This document shows positions 27,620 to 39,491 of a stretch of 64,000 bases of DNA, piece after piece (the stretch's first letter is position 1; every line of letters starts with the position of its first letter). The notes under the pieces were generated by a model. The model was not told the origin of the DNA, ran no database searches, and saw only the letters and a program-made list of their open reading frames with translations. The stretch comes from Temnothorax longispinosus (taxonomy: Eukaryota > Arthropoda > Insecta > Hymenoptera > Formicidae). A program made the translations under genes and the position numbers. The stretch lies in contig NC_092366.1 in the NCBI RefSeq assembly GCF_030848805.1, forward strand, positions 19,840,181 through 19,904,180, given 5' to 3'.

Positions 27620-30600
27620 TACGGCATGAATTGGTAGACGCATAATAGATTTTTGAGAAATTTTACACTTTGACGTTAAAAAAAATTTATTCCGAGTCTC
27701 AGATATATATATCTCGCGGATATATTTTCAATATAAAACCAAACTAAATTAGAAAAATAGTAGTTGATTCTGTATCGCGTATTGTTACATGCGATTCATT
27801 AACGATTAGAATAATTGATTACGTGTAACCGAGTCTTCGGATTAGATCGCCGATATCGGCGCATTGTTTAATCAATTTTTGTCTCAACTACAAACGTATG
27901 TTTACGCCGAGAAATACGAGGAAGAAACAGACAACACTCGTTTTCGCTTTTCCAGCCAAGTATACGATCACGACTTGGCAGATCGCCCGTGTTTGATACG
28001 TTGAAAGGTTCTCGACCAATCGTCGCTGATAACGTCGTTGTTCGTCGTATCTCGTTATTATTCCTCGGCGCGAGCCGGGTAATAATTTTATTAGGCTGGC
28101 GTATCTCGTAACCGCACTCGATGTGATTTAAGACCTTGTCACCGAGCGTGAATCCGATCTAATGTCATTAGCCATGGTAAATGAAAGATCGAGTTTCACA
28201 ATAATGAAAGAGAAAATGACAAATCAAAATAGACCAAACTCGCAACCCCTCTTTCATCAATATTATTTTTATATTGTTAAATAAAGACGTGTTTTTCGTA
28301 GTTGACCCAGGCACATAAAGAAAAAAGGGCCTAAAAATATTACGTACTTGAATTCCGAAAAAAAAGAACAATATATACATTCCTGTAAAAGAATTCCTAT
28401 AAAGAGAATCCTTTAAGAAATACTATTATATAATTTTATTTAGTTTGTAAATAACTAGTAGAATAATTCTCGGTTGGTTAGACGTGATAGTGGAATAGGT
28501 TCACGTTCAGTCAGCCTAGTTAACGCAACTCGCAGAGGAATTTCGTTGCGTAGAAAGACGACGAATTATAACGAAACAGAAATGAAATTGTGGGCCTTGA
28601 CGAGCTATTTAAGAAAACTCAATCCAAGTTTCCTTCCCCAGTTTCCGAGAACAAACCTAACTTAACCGTCGAGTGGAAAGAGTGAAAAGCAAAATGCTAA
28701 ATTAGATTCTCGATTTAATTGCAATTAGATTCGGACGGCAATTTAATAAAGATATGATTGTAATTTTCATGGATCAAAACAAAATATGTTGAAATCTGAA
28801 AATCTTATAAAATGCTAATAACGCTATTAACAATAAATTAAATCGTAATAAAATTTATCAACTTCCACAACGCGAATGTTTCAAGTAAAGTGACGTCGAA
28901 AACATTAACCCTTAAATACCACACCTCTCAAGAATCTCGTAAATGACACATGGGGTCTAAAAGACCCCAGCATGAAAAATGTCTCCTTACTCATTGATTT
29001 TTTGATATTTAGTTATGAAAATTATTTTCAATGTTGTTCAAGGCTTAGAAAAGAGAATAAAATGCTTATATTGTTAAAATTTCAATTTCAACATAGTATA
29101 AAAAATTAAGTAAACTGAGTACTGCTAAGTGTTACAACCGGGTAGGTCAATCACTCAACTATCATCAATGGGAACATGAGCTCCATTTTTGGAGGGAACA
29201 TTTGAAAATATATCATTGTAAAGGGTCTGGGGTCCGCTGGACCCGGGTGGCATTTAAGGGTTAAAATACCGAATGTGCAAAAATTAACAAAAATTCAAAT
29301 CGCAACAGAATTGCAACACTGCGTTAAAAACAACATTTGCAAAAATTACACGATCAAAGAAATTATTTCATCGCCCTCGGGGAATCTGGGTGTATAAACT
29401 CAATAAGATATCGATACCTTTGTTCCGCTTCGGAACGAGGGTATAAAACGGTCTGCCTTAAAAGTATCATGTCTCCGCAAACAATTTTAATAACAACGCC
29501 GTTAGCTTTTCGCCGGCTCTCGCTGGGGCGCACGGTGTGTATACACCACCGCGAAATCGAAGCTCATCGAGATCGTTCCGGTTGCGCGACAGCTGAATTT
29601 TTAACTAGCGGGAAAACCCAGCCGCGAAGCCGCCGGGGGAAACGTCCATGGTTTATTCGTTTGTCGGATTGCACGTACATCTTCGCCAAGCACGGCATTA
29701 CGTGGAAACACACCGGCGTACGATCAATAAAATGCAACGACCTGATATAATGGAAGCGATACGCGTCGCGCTTCATAAAATACCATCGCCGGCATAGTAA
29801 GGCTAAAATACGTTAAGCAGACGTGACTCGCGGAAAAAAAAATCAAGTCGGACGGGAGCCGGTGAATCCTAGGATCTTCGATTCGTCGAGTTCCTCGCGA
29901 TTTCATCATCCCCGGCCTTTTATTTCCGCCCACCCCTCTTGCCTTTTAAGTTAATAATTTATGTAACACGAAAAGGATCTCTCGCGCGGTACGCGAAGTG
30001 AACTTCCAACATTTTAGCCAAAATTCTGTTCTTACTTATTACGAATATATTTTATTTTATTCTGAACGATTAGATCGTTATTTAAAGTTACTCAACCCGA
30101 AACACAGCGAAACACAGAATATTTCATTTCGTAACGTAGACTTTTTATCGCCCGCACAACCTCGAATGGTTCTTTCGCGTTCAGTAGCGCGCAGTAGTTT
30201 TAATGCGGCAGGAAAGAAAGGGCACGGAGTCCTCAAGCAAATGCACAAGTGGCTCTTAATTGCAAACTTCTTTTTCCGCGTTTCTTTTCACGTAATTTCT
30301 GAATAATTAATAGCGCCCTTGCCATCGTAATATGTATTTTGAAAACGCTGTAAGACGAACCTTTTAATTCAATTTTACATATTGCGGTGAAAAATTTGAT
30401 TTAATTCATTATTTATGTTACAGAAATATAACTATTTATCGTGTTTAATGTTACAAGAGAGAGAAAGAGAGAGAATATAGTTATTTCTATTTATAGTCAT
30501 TTAATGTTACAAACAATTGAAATTAGATCCCTGACTGACAACGTCGATTAATCACCAGGAGATAAAAGCGGCATAATATCACATTTATTATAAATTTCGA

Positions 30601-31286
30601 AAATGTTCCGGTAAGGACAATTTCCGACAATTTAGCCATGATTATTTTCGAACGATTTAAGATTTAACGCAACAGCGATACGGCGCGAAACTTTCTATTG
30701 ATTATGATCACGCGATGATATTCCCGATTGCATCTGAAACCTAAAACCGCATAAAAAAATGCAGACGCTTCATCTCGCGTACGTAAGGCGAAGGGGAAAT
30801 TAAAATACGTTCTGCAAGAATCGCCGTTGCGTTTTATCGAGAAATCGTATTTCCTTTTTACGTCCCGGGGACTGGAAATATCCCTCCTCCGTGACTCGGA
30901 CGAAAACACGTTGACCCACGTGTATCGCGTATATTGCACAATTTTATCGCGTATCGTGAGCGACGTATCGCGCTACTCTCCAATATATACGTTCTGCGCA
31001 GCGCGCTGGAGCTTGAAATCATAAAATGAAATTGTTCGATCGTTTATCTCGTTACATGCTCTTTCCATCGATATATTTTTCGTACAGAGAACACACGATA
31101 TTAGCTAACGCGCGAACAAAATGTAAGCAAATGTAAGCAATTACAAGAGCCTTGAAATTTTTTAAAGCGCAAGTATACCTCGAAGAAACCGTAATTACTT
31201 TCTTCACTGATCTTGAAAAAAGACTCGTATCCATCTTCGAGAGAAAAGAGACAGATCGCCATTCTTTCTAGTACTGTCCCCTTTAA
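27620..31286. other. Intergenic AT-rich region upstream of G-alpha-o
   Basis: Apart from the piggyBac-type element at 28905-29264 I see no gene. The longest frames (for example around 29340-29750) show no recognisable domain and no sensible splice context. The region may contain upstream regulatory DNA or untranslated exons of G-alpha-o. Confidence 0.4.
28905..29264. mobile_element. piggyBac-type MITE with TTAA target duplication
   Basis: Bordered by TTAA on both sides. The left terminus after TTAA reads CCCTTAAATACCACACC. The right terminus before TTAA reads GGTGGCATTTAAGGG, its inverted counterpart. Subterminal GGGTCT/AGACCC motifs are repeated near each end. It is 360 bp with no transposase frame, and is a non-autonomous derivative. 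Confidence 0.75.
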
Positions 31287-31549
31287 TAGCGAATTTGGAC
31301 GCTTGCACTAGTGCACACTGAGTGCGCACTAAGGCTTGTTCTTAATCAATTGTTATATTTACAGATCATCTTAAATACTTATTAGTCTGTAAAATGATTT
31401 GTACAGCATCCATATAGATATTACAGATTGTTTTATTGGCTAAAAAGTTTTTAAATGTGTATTTAAGCGACTTTAAATATAAGAATTAGATTATAAACAA
31501 GCCTTAGTGCGCACTCAGTGTGCACTAGTGCAAGCGCCCGAATTCGCTA
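31287..31549. mobile_element. MITE with ~52-bp terminal inverted repeats
   Basis: The left arm runs from TAGCGAATTTGGACGCTTGC through GTGCACACTGAGTGCGCACT to AAGGCTTGTT. The right arm is the near-perfect reverse complement, ending GCGCCCGAATTCGCTA. The arms flank an AT-rich centre of about 155 bp. It is non-coding. Confidence 0.75.
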
Positions 31550-31889
31550 TAAGGTGCGGATACCAAATACACCAGATTAAATAATTTTCAATCCTTTTAT
31601 TAAGTAACCATTGAACACCATTCTATACTGAACGAATCTTTTCGAAAAGGCATCGATGCGATCGTATAATTTGAATTGCTATTATACATACATTTACTGT
31701 CCCGAACAATTATCGTTCGGACAAGAACAAGGGGAAGTAATTAAACAACGATAAAGTGCCCGCGTACGACTCGCGCTCGGTTAATCCGCCAACCGCCACC
31801 CTTTATCGAACTCTTATCGCGAGACGAGTAAGTACGTTTCGCACTTTCGAAGCACCCTTTCCCTTTTTTTTTCAATTTTCACCCCCTAG

Positions 31890-33520
31890 CAGTTAACGGG
31901 GTGAATCGAGCGCGTCAGTGTGCAGCGGTCGCGCGTACTCCGAAAGAACGAACCCCCGCCCTCTCACTCTTTCTCTCTCTCCGCCTCTCGGCCCCTTTTC
32001 TCTCTCCCTCTCACGGAGCAGCTCTCGCCAGGGGTAGCTCTCGACGGTGTCACCGCGAGCGCACGCACAAACGGGCGCTCTCCCCGGCGAGATCCGTCGA
32101 TACGAATCGAAACCGCTTTACGTGTTACGCACCTCCTTACGCGTATCCTGGAGTGACGTCGGGATTCTCTCTCGTCGTCTCTCTGTCTCTCTCTGTCTTT
32201 TTGTCTTCTCTGTACCACCGACACCCTCTTTTTCTGTTTCTCTCTCTCTCTCTCTCCCCCGTTCTTCCCGGAGTAGTTTTTTCACTTGGTTCAGGCTATT
32301 TGATCGATATTCCGGGAGAACGGCTTCCAGCAGGAGCACGGTCGGCGGTCCCGTTGCCGCTCGGCCCGACCGGGATCCGGGAGGAGGAGGAGCGGCTTAG
32401 GCGAGGCTCGCGAGCCGCGCGCGAGAGAGAGAGAGAGGGACTCTCGTCAACCCGGCAGCGACGACGACAACGACGGCGACGGCGACGATGATGATGCTGG
32501 CGGCGAGCACTCGCGGCGCGAGCGAGCGAGCGAGCGAGGCGTGCGTATGCGCGAGCGACAGATACGGCTCGTTATCGCGTCGTCTCTCGCTCTCCGTCGG
32601 CGGCGGCGACGGCGGCGGCCGCTCTCCCTCCGGCCTCTGACGGCTCTCCGTCTACGTCTCTACGTCCGTCCGCGTTTCGTCCTCCCGTTCGTTCTTGTCA
32701 GACGAGAGTCGCCGATTCCCCGACCGAGCGCGTCGGCTCCGCGGCACCTCGGCGCGCCGGGTGTCTCGGTTGCTCGCGACCGAATGACGTCGACGTCGAT
32801 AACGACGGCGACGGCGACGGCGACCGATCGCGAGGAGAGATCGGATGACGGCGACGCGACGACGACGACGTCGGCGGCTGCCGGCGGCTACAGTCTCCGC
32901 CGAGGATGCGACCCGCGTGAAAACTCGCGCGACCCCCGCGACTCCGTCGTCCGTCACCTTTTTCCGTGTGATGAAAAAAACGGGGGAACGCTCGAGGGGG
33001 AGAACACAGGGCCGCTCCGCGCCCTTGGTTCGCTCTCCCGGAGTCCCGTGCGTAACGACCGTGGGGGGGAGGAGGGGGGGCTCGCTCGCTCGCGCGTTAT
33101 CCCGGAATCTCGGATGGGGGATTGAAACCCGCGGGATCCCCGGCAGCTGTGTGCTCCGCGATAGTCGCACTTGTCTTGACAGCGGCGACGAGCTGGACGC
33201 GTACTGGCGGCGGAGGTACGAGCGTCGATCGGGGCGACCTCTCGCCCCACCCGACTCCGTCGCCGCCGCCGCCGCCACCACCGCCTCCACCGCCGCCGCC
33301 GCCGCTACCGCCACCGCCGCCACGGCGCGCGGCGCGGCGGAGGGGACGTCGATCGATCCCGGGACCAGCCGGCCCCCGACGCGCGATGAGACGAGAAGCG
33401 TCGCGAGAGACGACCGGCGATCGCTCGACCCCTGACCTCGGTCTCGAAAACGTCGTCCTGGCGACATCTAATGGCACACGGCGTCGCGACGCTGCTCCCC
33501 CCCAGCTCGAGGGGTAGCTC
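31890..33520. promoter_or_regulatory. CpG-rich island with no assigned gene
   Basis: About 1.6 kb that is strikingly GC- and CpG-rich compared with AT-rich DNA on both sides. It includes CT microsatellites (near 32240-32262), GCGA/GAGC repeats, CGACGACGG repeats and a CCG/CCA tract (near 33255-33325). Overlapping frames of up to 271 codons exist on both strands but are low complexity (Arg, Ala, Pro runs) and look composition-driven. It resembles the promoter and first-exon islands seen at RanBPM and G-alpha-o. It could be a distal G-alpha-o promoter (minus strand), a promoter of an untranslated exon, or a non-coding RNA promoter on the plus strand. Confidence 0.45.
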
Positions 33521-33701
33521 GGGGCGCATTACGGGACGGAAACGCCGCCGCTTTATGCTTTCATTCATTTTTATTAGATCGGCGTGAAAACATTTCAGCG
33601 ATATTGAAATAAAATTATCACAATTATTATATAGGCTTTGATATACCCTTTATTTTATCTAGGTGGAAAGCTCTTTTCATTCCCTTTTCAGAAAACTCGA
33701 A

Positions 33702-33828
33702 TTTTAACTCCATTGATTTAGTTAAAATTGTTAAATTAACATATTGAGTAGGAGCAGTAACGACCTATGAGAATGTAATTAAAAATAACTTAAATTGAGT
33801 ACAATTTAACAGTACGAATTTAACAATG
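33702..33828. mobile_element. Partial copy of MITE family A
   Basis: A fragment matching the right half of the element at 33891-34174 (motifs TTAACATATTGAGTAG and AGTACAATTTAACAG). It ends in TTTAACAATG, so the left part is missing. Confidence 0.55.
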
Positions 33829-33890
33829 AAGTGCTTTTACTTCTGGTATTGCAAGAGAGCTGGATTTTATAATTGGCTGTGGTTTATCTA

Positions 33891-34174
33891 CACTGTTAAA
33901 TATTAAAGAATGAAATTTAAACCAATACCCTGAATTGAATTAAATAACATTTTGTTACTTTCAACTGCTATGCGTGTGTGTCTAAAATTATTATTTTAAT
34001 TACACAAAACAATATTATTTTAACTCCATTGATTTACCGTTAGTTAAATTAACATTGTTTTAGATAAATTAATTAACGACATATTGAGTAGCAGTATTGG
34101 CGACCTATTGGAACGGTTAAAATTAAAAATGACTCCAATTGAATATATAATTTGACACTGCGAATTCAACAGCG
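33891..34174. mobile_element. TA-flanked MITE (family A, copy 4)
   Basis: Starts CACTGTTAAATATTAAAG and ends TTCAACAGCG, with TA on both sides. It is in the opposite orientation to the copy at 27398-27619 and lies right next to a second fragment of the same family. Confidence 0.7.
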
Positions 34175-37100
34175 TACAGAAAACAGATTGACACGAATCA
34201 ATTAATTGAATCCAAAAGGTCTCGAACGTCGAGAGAGGAAATGTCACGCGGAAAAAATTATTGAGATACATCCTCTTCACGCAAGACACTCAAAAATTGA
34301 TACTCCTCGTGATACACAATCATTTTTTTTATTGCTAATAACTCGACAAAAATGTTTTACAAAATTGCCCCTACAAAGATAAAGAAATAGTCAGACTTAC
34401 CTTAACACATTATAACTTACGCGCCGCGACGACGATCGATCGTCGCCTTTGAATTTCACATATCACGACATTAGAGTGTACCGAAGTAAGAATATAACAA
34501 TATCCTAAAGATCATCTCAACCCGAATGACGCACGCAATGATTTACGCAGCTCGCACAAGTAAGTGATATACAGCTTGCTTTATTACAGGATAATCCGTT
34601 AACGACTCTATAAACGTATAATCGCTGGGTAGCGCGCGAATGGTATTTGTATTTTTAATAATCGCGCAAAATCGTACAATGCTGCCTTACACAATAAAAA
34701 TCGTACGACGTTTGGCGGATTTCCATCCTCGATCTCTAATATAAATCGATTTTTTTTTTTTTTTTTTTTTTTTTTATTGTATTTATCTTCATTGCACGTC
34801 GCTCGAAGTAGGGACCAAACGCGATTAAAATTTCACTCGGCTCGATCCACCGAGCGCGGCCAGCTTAATCCGCGATTATCTCCGTTATCTCATTTAAGCG
34901 AGAAAGATATATATGGATTTGGCAATTAAAGCCCTCCGGGACAGAGTGGACCGTTGGAAAAATCGCCGAATCAGGGCCTCGTCTACGCTCGAGCCACGTC
35001 AAAATCCACGTCTCGTCGTAATTACACACCGAACTTCGATCCCCGCGTTTAAGGGATTCGACGCCTCTCCGTCAAGCCGTCGCTCGCGTGTGCTTTACTT
35101 ATTCACACCGTACGGTTACTCGGCGTGTTACACACTCGGGTCTCTGAAATGTCAGAAGCACAGCCTGTGTGCCGCCGTAATCGAAATCGAAAGCTCATAA
35201 GGGTAGCCGAGGGTAGGTGGGCACACCCCGCCCCCCCCCCCGTGCCTCGAAGCCGCCGCGATTCGAGAGGCCGGGGGATTCGCTCTCGAGAGCCACGCGA
35301 AACAAAAAAACGATACGATACCGCTACGTTTAATCAGTAAGACAGAAAAAAAGAGGAAAAAAAATGAAGAGACGTGCACAGCAGCCTCGATCGTCGTTAT
35401 GCTATAATTTTCCGGAATATCGCACGTCGCTCTTATCGTCTACGCGCCGCAGGGAGTTCTCGCCTCCCCTCCTCTCTCGTTCCCTTCTCCTCCTCGCTAT
35501 TACATAATATATTGCTAAAAAACACGGTTGACAGGATGAACTTTCGATTTGGTTTTATTCGTGGATACAGAGTGTTTCGCCGGCGCGCGCGCGCGCGCGC
35601 GCACAGACCCGCTCCCCGAATCACCCTGCACATATCAGCTCCTAACATCGGAGAACTTATAGCGACGACAAAATGTTTGAAATATTTCTTTTTGTTTGTT
35701 TCCCCCCCGCATATGTTTTTTTTTTCTACACACGTTGTAACATGTTCACGATGTTCTCGTTTACACACGCAGCTTCATTTGATACAAACTACGTCGTACA
35801 CGTATAAAAATAACGTTTTCTATTGTTAAAATACGTTTTCAACATATACTCAGAGTTTAGAAATAACTAATTCGATGGCCGTCGCCACTGCGGTTTTCCC
35901 CCGAAAACTGGATCCAAGATATATATACTTCGTACTCTCGTACATGAGAACTACAATTACATTGTCATATATATAAAAAAAAGAGCGTAGCATAGATATA
36001 TATTTAATATTTATATATATGTATATTTACTGTGTACATATACGCACACGCACGTGCGCGCGTACATACGCACATAAATGAGTATCGTCAGCGAAAACAA
36101 AGTATTGCGAATTTACAACACATTCCGTGCTTAAAGTCGATTAATTGAACAGCATTTAACTCGTATCCGGGCAAGCTCTCAATTCCTCGAAATTTTAAGT
36201 TACCCCCTAAAAATATGTCTCCTAACTTCGTAAGTTTATACATGTAGTCTTTGATTATATAAAGATAAATATATCTTACATACGTGTATATATATATATT
36301 TTTTTTTACGAGACTCTTAGAGAGAAAAAATATACGTTTACCCGTTTGCCTTTAGAAAATGGACCACCCGGATAAGGGTTAATCGATGAGAATTAATTTT
36401 CGTCGCGACATTTTATCTTCGTCGTGCGGAAGTCTGGAGAACAGAGCTGGGATTGCCGCCGACGTTATCCCTTTTGGGGAGAGGGTGGGAGTATACGCGC
36501 GCGTGCGTGTGCGATCGCGTTTCAAGTGCGAACAGTCCCTTCGAAAGTTAAAGATAAAAGCGAGAAAGTGTTTGCCGCTTCCCTATTTAAAACGTCACCG
36601 CTGTCGTACAACGCTAGCTAAACAACATCTTGTGCAGGAGTCGCTTGAGTGAGAGAAAACCTCGAGGAAGTCCCATCGAGTAAACATTTACTACCTTTCG
36701 ACGTGAACGACGTGATTGGTGCATACCCTACGCACGCATATGCATTTTATCCCTCTCGTTACGGAAACAAGAGGGAAACATCATCCCCCTCTGCGCTTCA
36801 TCGCGGACGTGCTTGATACAAGAATACCGACACGATACCAACAACCAGCCTTTTCTTGGCGCGCCAGGCTGACGATCTTCGGAGGAGAAACGGAAAAGCG
36901 GCGTGACACCGTATGCGTGTCGAACGTATTACGCAGGTAAACGCACGTGTTTGCTTGCGTGAGCGTTAATCAAGCGAGAACGAAAATAAAGTTACGTTAA
37001 ATAGGCACATATATGTATGTATATACGTATATTACAATGTATCATTTATTACCTAAAATATATGCACTTTGAAAATATCGTCGAAAGACTTAGAGAAGGC

Positions 37101-38709
37101 AGGCAAGGGGCAAAACGACGTTCGGGAGCCAACGACTGGATATGGGTGCACAAACGAAAGTGTCCAGGGACAAGGACGCCGGCGATCCTACTGAGCAGGT
37201 CTCTCGATGAATAATCCGATACAAGAATGAGCAGGTTTTTATCGTCAAATGTATCGCCGGTCGCGCAACAAAAACGAATGCTCTAACAGATCACGAAACA
37301 ACAATGACGATCAGTCCCGAAAATCAATTTCGACCGGCTTGTACAATAGATCGTTTTTTTTTTTTAGGTGAATTTACACGAAGATCCTGACGGGATAATC
37401 GCGATAACAACAACATGTGCGACGTGAAACAAAATGACTTATAAACCATCTTGGCCAAATCATTGCTGTATTCGCACATATTCATATTATAGCTCTATCT
37501 ATAGTACATAAAACAATAACACTAAAAATCATTTTAATTCGAGTAATTCTATTTTAATTAATATAGTATATGTAGTAAATTATTGTATTTAAACGCACGC
37601 TTATACGCCTAGCTGCATACGATTTTTCTTATTTGTGATTTCTTCTTTTTTTTTCTTCTTTAATAATATATATAATATAATAATATACTATGTCGCATAT
37701 AAAAAACAATTACTTAATATAGAGTACAAGATCGTTTCTTAGTTAAGTTTACAGATTTTTTTGTTTTTCGCAACTATTTATATAAACGTAAGACGTCATC
37801 CATCTCTAAAATGAACATGCTTCCGCCGCTCCCAGAGTAATTACGAAAATCAAGATACAAAGAGTAATCTTCGCGCCGATTCGTCAAAATAATATCAAGG
37901 AAGAAAGTATTTTCTATCGTTAGGATGCGTTAAGCGAAAAATTAAATAGAACCGTTAAAACTGCGGAAGATTAGTTCGGCTCGTGCGGTGAATTTCTTTC
38001 CGTTTTCCTTTTATCGAAGCGAACAGAGCGCAAGGTATAACGTTTATTACTCCTCCCCTCCTAACCATCAGCGAATTTCGACTACATCTAGTCAGATTTG
38101 GATGTTTGATTGATTTTTTTTCCGTTATTAAATACGCCTGGACACAACTCGCGTTTTAAATGCAAATGAATTTGATTACACGTTACCCCCTCCGGGTGCG
38201 CCGCGCGATACGCGAGCTAACGCGGGAATCTCGGCTGCATGACGATACGAACGACAGCATCACAGAAGCGTCACTTTCGCATGAAACGATCTCCACCTCC
38301 GTTCATCACCAACAACACAACAACGGTTATTCTCTCTCCTATTGCGTCGTGGAATCGTCATATTGCACAATTCTTGCGGCTATTAACTAACGATACGCGA
38401 ATTATCGCGGTTATCAACGAGACACCGCGTAACATCCAGGTAACGCGCTAGCCGCGATAAACATCCGAGTGGATCGTAAAACGAAGTATTGGCGTCGGTC
38501 AAAAAAAACAAAAGAAAGTAAAAAGAGGAGAAAAAAAGTAAAAGGATACAGAAAATCATATAAATAGTCACAACAATGTCAAAAACGTGACACGGTCGAT
38601 CACGGTACAATGTGCGGTCGACCACCGGGAACGGGGGATCAGCATCGTCAACTGCCGCTTCTCGTTCTTGGTCGGCGTAGTAGTTATCCAAAGTGACCGT
38701 CCATCCGAT

Positions 38710-38844
38710 TTAAGCTAAAAATTCATGAGGTGTCATTTTGGCTGGCAGGTCTGAGCGTTCACCTTGTATGTTCGTGTCAGTGGTGTGAGATCGAGCCAAG
38801 GCACCGATGAATCCGGCTGCTCTAGCTGAAGAGGCACGCGACAT
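38710..38844 (-). CDS. Small unassigned open frame (44 aa), low confidence
   Basis: An ATG-to-TAA frame of 44 codons on the minus strand, starting MSRASSARAAGFIGALARS and ending KMTPHEFLA. A good 3' splice acceptor (pyrimidine-rich, ending ACGCAG) lies 10 nt before the ATG. A GTGAGT donor lies upstream at about 39460, in the 3' UTR of RanBPM. I do not recognise the protein, and two other frames are also open here, so it may be chance. It could be a UTR-encoded frame or part of an alternative RanBPM 3' exon. Confidence 0.15.
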   Translation of the reverse strand: MSRASSARAAGFIGALARSHTTDTNIQGERSDLPAKMTPHEFLA

Positions 38845-39145
38845 CGCGATGTTGCTGCGTTAACAGAACAATCTGCTCCACGTTCCGCCTCTGCATCCTA
38901 CAAGATTCCTTCTCTCAGTGTTTTTTGCGACCGAGAAGATTCACATGCATATCAGAGAGATACGGAAAGACATGGTAAGTACTATAATAACGGATGGAAT
39001 CGCCGCGCTTGATACCGAAACAATTTTCGAACTGTAGTGCACAGAGCACTTCCTACCTTAATCTTTCTTTGTATGGAGTTTCCATACCTAGATAAAAAGG
39101 AAAATCCGCGTTATTTACCTAGAAGAGAGTTCACTCCTTAAACAT

Positions 39146-39205
39146 TTTATTCTACAGAAGAAAAATTTATGTCACTTTTTAAATATTTTATTTTATAAAT
39201 TTATT
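39146..39205 (-). terminator. Cluster of polyadenylation signals for RanBPM
   Basis: Three AATAAA hexamers on the minus strand (39146-39151, 39187-39192, 39200-39205), about 290-350 nt downstream of the RanBPM stop at 39492. Confidence 0.45.
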
Positions 39206-39491
39206 TCGAGAGATTTTTCACGACACATATTGTTCTTTAATCAAACTAAATCTCATTAATACGGGAATTATAAAACTCGCGTTACTTCTCCTCTTCTTTA
39301 GATCGACCGGCTCTTATCGTCAATCATTCGTACATGCCTCATTCTCGGCAGAGACAGATATGCGAGCGTACGATTTTTCGATAAATCAATCCGGGTAATT
39401 TCGCGATCTTGTTCGCGCGAATGCAAACGAATATTACTCACCATACTCGCACTGGTAGAAGAGGCGGACGTGGCAGCAGAGGTAGGCACCG

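Larger units (their letters stand above)
34175..39491. other. Non-coding region: RanBPM 3' flank/UTR and intergenic DNA
   Basis: No protein family is recognisable on either strand. Notable items are a 26-nt T run (34750-34775), a 20-nt alternating GC tract (35583-35602), long AT-rich TATATA tracts (35.9-36.3 kb and 37.5-37.75 kb) and a small open frame at 38710-38844. RanBPM polyadenylation signals (minus AATAAA) occur at 39146, 39187 and 39200. Most of the region below about 39.1 kb is therefore probably intergenic, or a longer UTR isoform. Confidence 0.4.

Noticed and set aside
32541..33467. Long overlapping open frames on both strands of the CpG island
   Set aside because: Arg/Ala/Pro/Thr-rich repeats in all frames, no domain and no matching downstream exons; explained by composition.
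38383..38691. 102-codon minus-strand frame with a hydrophobic Phe/Leu-rich stretch
   Set aside because: The hydrophobic run comes from a pyrimidine-rich tract; no family similarity or splice support.
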